Below the pieces are notes generated by a model. It was not told the origin of the DNA. It saw nothing but the letters and a program-made list of their open reading frames with translations, and did not search any database. The translations under genes were made by a program, and so were the position numbers. Positions 16,867 to 25,326 of a DNA stretch of 38,986 bases are shown here, piece by piece. Position 1 is the stretch's first letter, and each line of letters opens with the position of its first letter. This DNA comes from Muribaculaceae bacterium (GTDB lineage: Bacteria > Cyanobacteriota > Vampirovibrionia > Gastranaerophilales > Gastranaerophilaceae), in assembly GCA_023665935.1 (NCBI GenBank), contig JAMPCZ010000005.1, forward strand, positions 1-38,986, in the 5' to 3' direction.

Positions 16867-17172
16867 TTATTCGGATTTTCCTTTTATAATTTCTTCAGCT
16901 TCGGCAACTCCTTCACCGTAAGCATCAGATTCTTCCGGAGCAAGCTGTTTTAGCAGATAAAGAAAATTCCCGACGTGGACTTTTTCGTCTTCTGCAATTT
17001 CTTCTAATAATTTTTTTGAGTTTTCGTCGTCTATAGATTCTTGGATTTCTTCATACAGTTGTATCGCTTCAAATTCTGATGCGATACTGAATCTTATTGT
17101 TCTGATGAGTTCTTCTTTTGTAAGTTTTCGGTCGCTTTTTTTAGCACTGAATGGTGTTGAAAATTCCGGCAT
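16867..17172 (-). CDS. Encapsulated-ferritin-like (EncFtn) protein
   Basis: This 101-residue protein is a two-helix ferritin-like chain. Its putative iron ligands E33 (ASEFEAIQLY) and E63 with H66 (EDEKVH) have the exact spacing of encapsulated ferritins, whose Rhodospirillum rubrum member uses Glu32, Glu62 and His65; Y40 also matches. Such chains form a ferroxidase site only when two subunits meet, and normally work inside an encapsulin shell. No shell gene is in the window, and the C-terminus (AEEIIKGKSE) shows no obvious shell-targeting tail. AAGGAG precedes the ATG. It is divergent from a larger ferritin-like gene with 142 bases between, suggesting shared control by iron or oxidative stress. 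A rubrerythrin relative is the alternative. Confidence 0.8.
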   Translation of the reverse strand: MPEFSTPFSAKKSDRKLTKEELIRTIRFSIASEFEAIQLYEEIQESIDDENSKKLLEEIAEDEKVHVGNFLYLLKQLAPEESDAYGEGVAEAEEIIKGKSE

Positions 17173-17314
17173 ATTTATTCTCCTTATTTTTTATCACATA
17201 CAGGATAAATTAACTTTTTAGGAAATAAATTCAACAGGCGGGGATAGCTTTTTGTCTGATTATAAATTTTTCAGATTAGTTTATGGTCTTGTTTGAAAAA
17301 AGAAAGGAGAAATT

Positions 17315-18610
17315 ATGAGTTTTAATCCACTGAAAGAAAAAGGTATAAGTCTTGATAGGCAGCTTAGAACCTGGCATGAGATTGCGCATCGCCATTTTAA
17401 TAAATATGATATAGATTGTTATTCCAGAACCAGACAAATTCTTATGAACGGTATTGAGGTAGAGGGCTGGAATTTTAAACATAATTTTGCAAGAAATACG
17501 GACGATGAGGAAACTCAAAGATTTCTTGCTATGACAAAAAAACTTGAAGATACCCAGCAAACAACAGTAAATTGGTTAATGCCGGCGGATCAATCCGTTT
17601 TAGAAACAACTCTTGGGTATGAGCAGGTTGCGGTAGATTTGACAGCTTGGCTTGCTCAAAATGAACCGGATGAATATGTTAAAGAAACTTTTAATTTTGG
17701 TTTATTAGAAGATTTTGACCATTTATATCGTTACAGTCAATGGGCGTACATGGAGCACGGAATTTCTCCTAATGAAATATTGCAGGGGCAAACGGATGTT
17801 ATTTTTGGTCGTCCTACACAAAACCATCATAATTGTAACATGATGAGGCTGCGTAAACCTTATGATAAAACAACGGCTTCCCCGCAAACAAAGGTTAATA
17901 TTTTGACACTTGTTTCCGGTGAACAACAAACGCATAATTATTATGCAGAACACGGAATGCAGTACGGAAACGAATGTTTGCGTGAAACTTATGCAGAAAT
18001 TAAAGACGTAGAAGAAGAACACGTTACTATGTATGAATCCCTAATCGACCCTACCGAATCTTGGTATGAAAAACTTTTATTACATGAATTTACCGAAGTT
18101 TGTACATATTACAACTGTATGGAAGATGAAGAGGATGAAATGCTGAAGGGTGTTTGGGAACAGTTTGTAGATTACGAAATCGGACATTTGCAGGCTGCAG
18201 TTGAATTATTCAAGAAACACGAAAAACGTGATCCTGAAGAAGTTATCGGTACTGAAATTGTTTATCCGTGCAGATTTATGTCGCAGAAAGATTACGTAGC
18301 AAAGGTACTTAAAACTGAAATAGATAAACGTATTGCGCCTGAAGGTGAATATACCAAGATTAAAAACCTTCCGGATGATTGGGCAAGTTACACAATACAG
18401 GAGGAATGCAATGAAGACGGTTCTCCAACCGAAGCTACAATCCGTGCAATTGCAGCGCAAAAGGATAGAGATTTGGTCATAGCACTCTCTGAACTTGAAG
18501 AAAACAGTGTTTCACTTTTGAAAAAAGGTCTTCAACCTGATCCGCAGGCTCCGGATACGGTTACCCCGGAAGAATACGAAGAAATGGTTGAAGAAGAATT
18601 TGAATTATAA
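17315..18610 (+). CDS. Large ferritin-like di-iron protein
   Basis: I do not know a named family for this 431-residue soluble protein, but it is helical and repeats one metal-site pattern three times. These are E103 with D133-x-x-H136, E203 with E233-x-x-H236, and E258 with E288-x-x-H291, always 30 residues apart, as in the helix pairs of ferritin-like proteins. The last two pairs would make a complete four-helix di-iron centre (residues about 200-300); the first pair is degenerate, with Asp for Glu. The C-terminal third is acidic (EEYEEMVEEEFEL). AGGAG precedes the ATG, and TATAAA at about 17261 may be its -10. A strong terminator follows. Together with the divergent EncFtn-like gene, it suggests iron oxidation or peroxide defence. 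Confidence 0.75.
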   Translation: MSFNPLKEKGISLDRQLRTWHEIAHRHFNKYDIDCYSRTRQILMNGIEVEGWNFKHNFARNTDDEETQRFLAMTKKLEDTQQTTVNWLMPADQSVLETTLGYEQVAVDLTAWLAQNEPDEYVKETFNFGLLEDFDHLYRYSQWAYMEHGISPNEILQGQTDVIFGRPTQNHHNCNMMRLRKPYDKTTASPQTKVNILTLVSGEQQTHNYYAEHGMQYGNECLRETYAEIKDVEEEHVTMYESLIDPTESWYEKLLLHEFTEVCTYYNCMEDEEDEMLKGVWEQFVDYEIGHLQAAVELFKKHEKRDPEEVIGTEIVYPCRFMSQKDYVAKVLKTEIDKRIAPEGEYTKIKNLPDDWASYTIQEECNEDGSPTEATIRAIAAQKDRDLVIALSELEENSVSLLKKGLQPDPQAPDTVTPEEYEEMVEEEFEL

Positions 18611-18622
18611 ATTATATTACAT

Positions 18623-18650
18623 AAGGAGCTTCTAATGGAGCTCCTTTTTT
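18623..18650 (+). terminator. Rho-independent terminator of the ferritin-like gene
   Basis: AAGGAGCT (18623-18630) pairs perfectly with AGCTCCTT (18639-18646) across an eight-base loop and runs into a T tract (18645-18650, continuing ATTTTT). It lies 12 bases after the stop codon. Confidence 0.9.
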
Positions 18651-18725
18651 ATTTTTCTTAATAAAATAGCAAGAAATTTGAAAATTTGTTTTTATTAATA
18701 CTATAGGGAATTAGAAGGAAATTAT

Positions 18726-20564
18726 ATGGAAGTCCAAAATGTTAATCGCGTATAGGGAAGTAATGTTCGTTTAAGTAATGCTAAAAATAACCGTTTACTT
18801 GCGTTCTGTGCTAACAATGATTCTGATAGTTTCAGTAAGAAGACTGAAGGTTCAAATGATAATAAATTTACCCTAAAAGAAGCTTTAAAAAATTTTGGAA
18901 AAGGTGTTATAAGCCCTATAACAGCGTTAGTTAAACATCCGTTTATTTCTCTTGGGATGATTGCCGGGATATCGGCTGCTTGTTTTGCTGTACCTGTATT
19001 AGGACCGTTGATGACTTTAGGTTTTGGAGCTTTGAGCTTGTATGAAGTCGGAAAAGGTATGTATAATGCTATTAAAGAATATAAACATGGAAACTACGAT
19101 AATTCAGAACGTGCTTTTGAAAAAATCGGTACAGGTGTTGTTGGAACTGTTCTTACTGCACTTGGGCTAAAATCCTCAGCAAAAGCAACAGTTAATATGG
19201 TAGAAACTCATAAAGCCGGAAGACCTTTATCTGCCTTTGAACAGTTAAAAATTAAAGAACGTATTGATAATAACGGATTTTTGTCTGCTCTGAAAGATAA
19301 TTTAAGATTATTTAGTAAAGACGGTTTCGGGGCTATTGTTGATAGTTTTAATCCGCAAAATATAATCGCTCGATTTAAAAATACTTATAGTGTTATAAAA
19401 AATAAATCTACCGTTAATCCTGAAGAATTGCAGCGTCGTGCAAATTTATCAATCACTGAGATTGAGCAGGAAGCTTCACAAGTTTTAGATAGTGCGTTTG
19501 ATAAATTTGGCATACCAAAAGATGTTCGTCCAAAACTTGAAATTATTGATGATGCCGAGCATATAAATCACTGTGGACATTATGTGGCAAAAAATCATAC
19601 CATCACTTTAAATGCAGCCCCATACAAAAAAGGATTGATTGTATCGTTAGAAGATACTATTCCTCATGAAGCATTGCACGCAAAAATGTCAATTTACAGG
19701 GCATCTTTGTCTGATAAAGAAGTTCAAACAGCAATAAAAGAACTCTTACGCGACAGAATTATAAACGGAGAGCCGGAACAAATTATCAAAGAAGGATCTA
19801 TAATTGGCAATCTTATGATGGAGGCACCTAAAATGTCTCCGCAAATGCGTCAGGACTTTTTACGCTATGCTGATGAATTTATCTTTGCAAACGGTGATTC
19901 TTCTGAAGCTTCTACAAAACTTGTACAGTTGCTTGATAGAAATCCGGAATTTATTGCAGCAAACGGAGGGACTAAAGATGCTGCATTAGGAGTTTTGAAT
20001 AATTATGTAACTTCGCATAAAAATAGACTTACAGCTTTTCCAAAGATTGGCAGGTGTAATGTTACTCCAATTAAGCTTACTCCTGAACAGCATAAAATTG
20101 CCATAGATTCATTAAAAGAATATGTTGCAACTATTGAAGGAAATTCAAGAACTAATGGCTTTTTAAGTGACGTTTTGGGAGTATCTGAAGCTAGTTTTAA
20201 CCAATACCAATTCTCTCCTGAAGAAATTTTGGCAAGAAATACAGCCGCAGAATTTGAAAAATCTAAATTGATGACATTACTTGAAGACTCATCTTTGCCT
20301 GCAGCTAAACGCAGTGAATATTTACAACGAATTCAGGATTTGGATTTCGTTTTTGAATACAATCAGGTAGGTAAAGAGTATTATGAGCTTTATACCAAAC
20401 TTCTAAATAATCCTCAGGATGCGAAACTGGTAAAAGAATTGAAGGTTTTGGAAAATAGATTTAGAGAATTCGAGCTGATTAAAAATTCCGGAAATCTTGT
20501 ATTAAAAACCTCAACAACTTTTCCTATAAATGCCGGTCCTTATTTCTTGCACGATAATGGCTAG
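18726..20564 (+). CDS. Putative HExxH metallopeptidase-like protein with an in-frame amber codon
   Basis: The likely original start is the ATG at 18726, preceded by AGAAGGA, but the tenth codon is TAG (18753-18755). Beyond it the frame stays open for over 600 codons and reads GSNVRLSNAKNNRLLAF… The only later early ATG is at 18957, which has no ribosome site and falls within a hydrophobic stretch. In full-length numbering a zincin-like motif IPHEALH places H314, E315 and H318 after a strand-like NHTITLN, as in many zinc peptidases. Residues 60-150 contain two hydrophobic, glycine-rich segments. The 77-residue pre-18957 part is polar, then VISPITALVKHPF. TAG is used as a normal stop by other genes here (16134, 35531), so recoding is unlikely; a point mutation or sequence error is more probable. 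The function is unproven. Confidence 0.65.
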
Positions 20565-20572
20565 ATTATTGC

Positions 20573-20593
20573 GCCCGCCCAGACTGGGGCGGG
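20573..20593 (+). repeat. GC-rich hairpin related to the element at 13432
   Basis: CCCGCCC (20574-20580) pairs with GGGCGGG (20587-20593) over the loop AGACTG. It follows the metallopeptidase-like gene by 9 bases. There is no T tract directly after it, so it is not a textbook terminator. It shares the CCCxCCCAGx(2)TGGGGCGGG plan with the G-rich element near the AbiH-like gene. Confidence 0.55.
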
Positions 20594-20611
20594 GTTGGAA
20601 GATTTTATATT

Positions 20612-20674
20612 AAAAGGTCAAAAAATTCTGTCATTCTGAACTTGTTTCAGAATTTTAGAATTTTTTGACCTTTT
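20612..20674. terminator. Nested inverted repeat acting as bidirectional terminator
   Basis: A perfect 18-base inverted repeat pairs 20612-20629 (AAAAGGTCAAAAAATTCT) with 20657-20674. Nested inside, ATTCTGAA (20633-20640) pairs with TTCAGAAT (20646-20653). T tracts are present in both directions. It sits between the plus-strand metallopeptidase-like gene and the convergent gdhA, only 6 bases from the gdhA stop. Confidence 0.8.
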
Positions 20675-20680
20675 TTTAAA

Positions 20681-22030
20681 TTATACAATACCTTGAGCAA
20701 CCATAGCTTGAGCAAGTTTTGTGAATGCTGCGATATTTGCGCCGGCAACATAATTATTGCCCAAATTGTATTTTTCAGCAGATTCTTTGCAAGAGTTGAA
20801 GATGTTAACCATAATCCTGTCAAGTTTTGAGTCAACTTCTTCAAATGTCATATAGTATCTCATACTGTTTTGACTCATTTCAATTGCAGATGTTGCAACA
20901 CCGCCTGCATTTGCTGCTTTAGCCGGAGCCACAAGCACTCCTTGAGAAAGGAAGTATTCTGTCGCTTCTTTTGTACAAGGCATATTCGCACCTTCTCCTA
21001 TTGCAATAACACCGTTTTCTACAAGTTTTTTAGCTGAATTTAGGGTTAATTCGTTTTGTGTTGCACAAGGTAATGCTATATCCGTCTTGATATTCCAAAT
21101 CGGCGAATCGTCGTTTGTTCTTTCAATAAACTGTGCTTGAGAACGGTATTTTACATATTCGGAAATCCTGCCGCGTTCAACTTCTTTGATTTGTTTTACG
21201 ATATTCAAATCAATTCCTTCCGGGTCATAAACGCAGCCTTTAGAATCACTCATAGCAACTACAAATGCTCCGTAGTTTTGAGCTTTTTGGCATGCATATA
21301 TCGCAACATTGCCGGAGCCTGAAATTGTGACAGTTTTACCTTGGAGTGATTGGTTATTTGCGGCAAGCATTTCTCTCATAAAGTAAATTAACCCGAATCC
21401 TGTGGCTTCTGTTCTGGCAAGCGATCCTCCGTAAGATAACCCTTTTCCTGTCAGCACTCCGCCTTCGTAAGCATCTCTTATTCTTTTATATTGACCGAAT
21501 AAATATCCGATTTCTCTTGCTCCGACACCGATATCTCCAGCCGGAACATCAACATCTTGACCTATGTGTCTTTGCAGTTCAGTCATAAAACTTTGACAGA
21601 ATCTCATTATTTCGTTGTCGGATTTACCTTTCGGGTCAAAATCAGCCCCGCCTTTTCCGCCGCCAATCGGTAGCCCTGTGAGTGCGTTTTTGAAGATTTG
21701 TTCAAATCCTAAAAATTTCATAATGCTTAAGTTTACACTCGGGTGAAATCTCAATCCGCCTTTGTATGGACCTATCAAGCTGCTGAATTGGACTCTGTAA
21801 CCTCTGTGAACAATTGTTTTTCCTTCATCGTTAACATATGGAACTCTAAAAGTTATAATCCTTTCAGGTTCGGTCATTCTTTCTAACAATGCAAGGTTTT
21901 CAAATTCAGGATGCTGTTCAATAACTCCTTCCAATGATGATAAAACTTCCTCTACAGCTTGGATATATTCGTTTTCATAGCAATTTTTTGTTTTAATTCC
22001 GTCTAAAACTTTTTCAATATAATTATTCAT
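20681..22030 (-). CDS. gdhA: NADP-type glutamate dehydrogenase
   Basis: This 449-residue enzyme makes glutamate from 2-oxoglutarate and ammonium (or the reverse). The signature region PIGGGKGGADFDPKGKSDNEIMRFCQ carries the catalytic lysine. Upstream, YKGGLRFHPSVNLS holds substrate-binding residues, and PAGDIGVGAREIGYLFGQYK follows. The nucleotide-binding domain contains SGSGNVAIY, and a serine/aspartate-rich SDSKGCVYD follows. The length of about 450 is that of the hexameric class whose members are mostly NADP-dependent. AAAGGG precedes the ATG. It stands alone between a strong terminator and the divergent mscL. It is a main ammonium-assimilation point, or a route to oxidise peptide-derived glutamate. 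Confidence 0.96.
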   Translation of the reverse strand: MNNYIEKVLDGIKTKNCYENEYIQAVEEVLSSLEGVIEQHPEFENLALLERMTEPERIITFRVPYVNDEGKTIVHRGYRVQFSSLIGPYKGGLRFHPSVNLSIMKFLGFEQIFKNALTGLPIGGGKGGADFDPKGKSDNEIMRFCQSFMTELQRHIGQDVDVPAGDIGVGAREIGYLFGQYKRIRDAYEGGVLTGKGLSYGGSLARTEATGFGLIYFMREMLAANNQSLQGKTVTISGSGNVAIYACQKAQNYGAFVVAMSDSKGCVYDPEGIDLNIVKQIKEVERGRISEYVKYRSQAQFIERTNDDSPIWNIKTDIALPCATQNELTLNSAKKLVENGVIAIGEGANMPCTKEATEYFLSQGVLVAPAKAANAGGVATSAIEMSQNSMRYYMTFEEVDSKLDRIMVNIFNSCKESAEKYNLGNNYVAGANIAAFTKLAQAMVAQGIV

Positions 22031-22155
22031 AATTCAAATACCCTTTATAATTTTGCTCTCTGTTTTTACTCTACTTCTTAATTGTCGAAATATCAAGACT
22101 TAATACTTCGTTTGTAGTATAATTCATTTACGATTAGTAAAATAAGGGGTCAATT

Positions 22156-22641
22156 ATGTTGCAAAGATTCAAAAGATACGGTGAAGAGTTTAAAACTTTT
22201 GCGATGAGAGGGAATGTCATTGATATGGCGGTCGGTATAATTATCGGTGCTGCATTTGGAAAAGTTGTTGATTCTTTGGTTAAGGATGTTATTATGCCGC
22301 CTTTGGGATGGCTGCTTGGCAGGGTTGATTTTTCTAATTTGTATCTTGTTCTGCCAAATTATGACGGAAAATTTATCAGCTATCCGTCATTGGAATCCGC
22401 TCAGGCTGCAGGAGCTGTGACTATCAATTACGGCTTGTTCATAAATACGTTGATAAGCTTCACTATTGTATCTTTTGCGGTTTTTATCCTGATAAAAGGG
22501 ATAAACAAATTAAGGGCAACAAAGACTGAAGAGTGTGAAAAGAGCGAAGTTGACACAACAAAGGAGTGTCCATATTGTTTCACGAAGATAGATGTAAGGG
22601 CGACAAAATGTCCAAATTGTACTGCCGCTTTGGATAGTTAA
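22156..22641 (+). CDS. mscL: Large-conductance mechanosensitive channel with a C-terminal zinc ribbon
   Basis: This 161-residue inner-membrane channel opens under membrane tension to release solutes during osmotic downshock. The MscL signature [28 protein letters not shown] forms helix 1, and the second helix is [21 protein letters not shown]. Instead of the usual C-terminal helical bundle alone, the last 25 residues carry CPYC (138-141) and CPNC (152-155), a small zinc-ribbon motif. That makes it slightly longer than the typical 130-150. AAGGGG precedes the ATG. A perfect -10 TATAAT lies at 22118-22123, without a convincing -35. The stop overlaps the convergent small gene by 4 bases. Confidence 0.95.
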   Translation: MLQRFKRYGEEFKTFAMRGNVIDMAVGIIIGAAFGKVVDSLVKDVIMPPLGWLLGRVDFSNLYLVLPNYDGKFISYPSLESAQAAGAVTINYGLFINTLISFTIVSFAVFILIKGINKLRATKTEECEKSEVDTTKECPYCFTKIDVRATKCPNCTAALDS

Positions 22642-22970
22642 TCTTGTTTAATATTTTGGGAGGCAAGTTTTATTGCTTTTTTAATTGAGATTGCTCTGTT
22701 TCTTATGGGCTGCATTTTTATTCGGTTAACTATTGCCGAACCAAGGTTTTTAAAATATAATCCCCATAACCCGATATTTACAGTCAAGTTTGCAGGGTGA
22801 ATGTGTGATAGGGGTACAATTCCCGGGATTGTTGCCGTGGCTATTCCGTGTCCGGCTGCTGCTAATCCGCTGACTAACGCTGCATCCATGCTGCGGTTGT
22901 ATTTTGCCCGTACAGTGTTTTTGTTTATGTACCTTGACATGTTTTGTCTGAGTTTTGGAAGTATTTTCAT
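22638..22970 (-). CDS. Small hydrophobic protein of unknown function
   Basis: I do not recognise this 110-residue protein. It has a basic N-terminus ([17 protein letters not shown]), a central glycine/alanine-rich hydrophobic part ([25 protein letters not shown]), a second short hydrophobic segment ([13 protein letters not shown]) and a basic C-terminus. This suggests one or two weak membrane segments. AAAGGAC precedes the ATG. It overlaps the end of mscL tail to tail by 4 bases. It lies downstream of the methyltransferase-like gene, separated by a hairpin. Confidence 0.65.
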   Translation of the reverse strand: MKILPKLRQNMSRYINKNTVRAKYNRSMDAALVSGLAAAGHGIATATIPGIVPLSHIHPANLTVNIGLWGLYFKNLGSAIVNRIKMQPIRNRAISIKKAIKLASQNIKQD

Positions 22971-23003
22971 TTCTTGTCCTTTATATTTTTAGTATTAAAA
23001 CCC

Positions 23004-23023
23004 GCGCAAATTTATTTTTGCGC
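23004..23023 (-). terminator. Hairpin after the methyltransferase-like gene
   Basis: GCGCAAA (23004-23010) pairs with TTTGCGC (23017-23023) over a six-base loop. Read on the minus strand, it is followed by GGGTTTT. It lies about 35 bases past the stop at 23058 and could weakly terminate that gene. Confidence 0.4.
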
Positions 23024-23057
23024 CTTGCCTTAAACCTTCGAGTAACAAGAAGATTTT

Positions 23058-24155
23058 TTAGAACACCTTTGGTATAAATCTGTATTTAACTTTTTCCAGA
23101 TAAGTTTGATATTTTTCATCTTTCATCAAGTGGCGTTCTTCCGTAATCGCTCTAAGATAATATATGTACATCCAAATCAAAACGCAAAGACAAAGTGATG
23201 CTTTTTCCTCAAATGAATAACTCGGGAAGAAACATATCGGAATCGCGCTTAAAATTATGTATAGAACCTGCATTGTATAAGACGGATGTCTTACGATATT
23301 ATATGGGAATCCTGTCACTATCCCTCTGTTTGTAAGGTTTCCGGATTTTCCAAACAGTCGGGCAGTTGCAATCAGATTAATCAGATTAACAATAATTATC
23401 AGTAAGTTTAAGATTGCAAGTGTTACGGTATTGCCTACCGGTGTTCCTGTTTCGGGTGGTAATGATATAAATTTAGTAGTTAATATTGTTATAGGGTAAT
23501 AACATATCAGGCAGGATAATACGCCTAAAGGTGTCGTATCTACAGACTTGATTTTGTTTTTGAATATTTTTAAATCTGTAAGATAACTGAATGCAAGTAT
23601 CAGTGTTATAGCAGTCATTATCAGTTTTATCCAAACATCACCCGTGTCAACCATAAATTGACACATACTTTGCCAAAATCCTGAGCCGTCTTTTATGTAT
23701 TGAATGCAGGTTATCCAAAATGTTCCGACAAATTCAAGATTATATTCTAAAGACGGCAACAATGTATTGCAAAGTAGGTTTACACTGATTACTGAGAAAA
23801 AGGTTTTCACAAATAATCCCATCATTGCTTGTTTTTCATTTTCTTTAGGCTCAATATTGTTAAGAAAATCTTTTGTGGATTCGTGTTTTTTGAATTGCCT
23901 TATAATGTATTCAAATATCGCAATATTTCCTGATTCAAGAACTGATTTTGGTTTGAGGGTAAATAGTATAATCGGGGCGATTATTACATAACACACATAA
24001 TAGAATATAAAAAAGTATATGTAGTTAAATATTTCGTGCTCAATTGTTTCATAGTAGACAGGGCAATTGATTATCACTGCCAGTATAATTCCATATATAA
24101 CAACAGATGACAGATAGTGTTTAAATATATCCGAAATTTTAACTTCTTGCTCCAT
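23058..24155 (-). CDS. Integral membrane protein with ICMT/PEMT-like methyltransferase C-terminus
   Basis: This 365-residue protein has about eight hydrophobic helices. The C-terminal third carries the pattern of the isoprenylcysteine/phospholipid methyltransferase group: NRGIVTGFPYNIVRHPSYTMQ (the RHPxY S-adenosylmethionine-binding block), then TEERHLMKDEKYQTYLEKVKYRFIP. These families use S-adenosylmethionine to methylate membrane-embedded substrates, so a lipid is plausible here, but the substrate cannot be read from sequence. Residues 1-230 are an additional membrane region of no known kind. AAGGAG precedes the ATG, which lies 9 bases after the prfB stop, so both are probably cotranscribed. 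Confidence 0.75.
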   Translation of the reverse strand: MEQEVKISDIFKHYLSSVVIYGIILAVIINCPVYYETIEHEIFNYIYFFIFYYVCYVIIAPIILFTLKPKSVLESGNIAIFEYIIRQFKKHESTKDFLNNIEPKENEKQAMMGLFVKTFFSVISVNLLCNTLLPSLEYNLEFVGTFWITCIQYIKDGSGFWQSMCQFMVDTGDVWIKLIMTAITLILAFSYLTDLKIFKNKIKSVDTTPLGVLSCLICYYPITILTTKFISLPPETGTPVGNTVTLAILNLLIIIVNLINLIATARLFGKSGNLTNRGIVTGFPYNIVRHPSYTMQVLYIILSAIPICFFPSYSFEEKASLCLCVLIWMYIYYLRAITEERHLMKDEKYQTYLEKVKYRFIPKVF

Positions 24156-24164
24156 ATTCTCTCC

Positions 24165-25251
24165 TTATGTGTTTTTTCTTAAATAACTTTCTATAAATTC
24201 ATCCAAATTACCGTCCATAACGGATTCTACATTGCCTGCTTCGCAGCCTGTTCTGTGGTCTTTTACCATTTTATACGGGTGGAAGACGTATGAGCGAATT
24301 TGTGAACCAAAGTTTATGTCAACGTTTTCACCTTTTAGCTGAGCCATTTTTTCTTCGTATTCGGCTTGTTTTATTGCGAGTAATTTCGAAACCAAAATCT
24401 GCATTGCATATTCTTTGTTTTGAAGCTGTGAACGTTCCTGCTGGCATTTTACAACAATCCCTGAGGGTTTATGAAGTATTCTTACTGCGGTTTCGACTTT
24501 GTTAACGTTCTGTCCGCCCGCACCACCGGAGCGCATTGTGCTAATCTCTAAATCATCAGGCGGAATTGTAATAGTTTTTTCAAAATCTTCAATAATAGGA
24601 GAAACTTCAACGGAGGCAAAACTCGTCTGTCTTTTTCCGTTTGCATTGAATGGTGAAATCCTGACAAGTCTGTGTACACCTTTTTCAGCTTTTGAATATC
24701 CAAAAGCGTTTCGTCCGCAAATTTTTATGGTAGCAGATTTTACACCCGCTTCTTCCCCGTCAAGTTTGTCCAGCAGTTCGGATTTCCAGCCACGCTTTTC
24801 AATCCATCTGACATACATTCGAAGCAGCATACTTGCCCAGTCTTGTGCATCTGTGCCACCTGCGCCCGCGTTAATTGTAAGTATTGCATCCGCGCTGTCA
24901 TATTCGCCTGAAAGCATTTGCTCCAGTTCAAATTTTTCTATTTCTTTGCGAGTGTTTATTACCAGCTCAAAACTGTCTTTTATTAAGTCCTCATCTGATA
25001 ATTCGAGCGCGGCATTTGAATCTTCAATTACGTTTTGCCAACTGTTAATCTTGCTTAAAACCTCTTTTTTATCCCTTATTTCCTGCCCGATTTTAGAAAC
25101 CTTTTGTGTATCGGACCAAATTTCAGGATTTTGCATTTCGGTTTCAAGCTCGTTTAGCTCTCTTTTCAAGCCTTCCAGGTCAAAGACACTCCTTTAATTT
25201 TTCAAATTTAAGTTTTATTATCCCGAGTTCTTGTTTTAATTCTGTTTCCAT
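24165..25251 (-). CDS. prfB: Peptide chain release factor 2, with programmed +1 frameshift
   Basis: RF2 recognises UAA and UGA stop codons and releases the finished chain. The body contains the anticodon-like SPF motif (RISPFN) and the catalytic GGQ loop ([12 protein letters not shown]). The gene starts at the ATG at 25251 and reads [23 protein letters not shown] before an in-frame TGA at 25182-25180. Slipping +1 at CTT-TGA-C continues [13 protein letters not shown]…, giving about 361 residues in total, close to E. coli RF2 (365). The TTG at 25169 is thus not a true start. Low RF2 activity favours the slip, so the protein controls its own level. It is followed 9 bases later by the methyltransferase-like gene. 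Confidence 0.96.
25180..25194 (-). promoter_or_regulatory. Programmed frameshift signal in prfB
   Basis: On the minus strand AAGGAG (25194-25189), TGT, CTT (25185-25183), TGA (25182-25180), C. The internal Shine-Dalgarno-like sequence three bases before the slippery CTT and a UGA followed by C are the same arrangement as in E. coli prfB. Confidence 0.93.
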
Positions 25252-25326
25252 ATGAATATTGTATAATAAAAATCCTTGCTTGCAATTAGTGTTTCTGTTG
25301 CTATAATTAAATTCGAGAGATATTTT

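Noticed and set aside
18753-18755. TAG recoded as an amino acid genome-wide
   Set aside because: Carbonic anhydrase, the phosphoesterase and this gene itself end with TAG at sensible protein ends.
18957-20564. ATG at 18957 as the real start of the metallopeptidase-like gene
   Set aside because: No ribosome site, and it falls inside a hydrophobic segment that continues in frame upstream; kept only as a fallback.
24499-25197. 232-codon plus-strand open frame opposite prfB
   Set aside because: Serine-rich antisense shadow of the RF2 gene without start signals.
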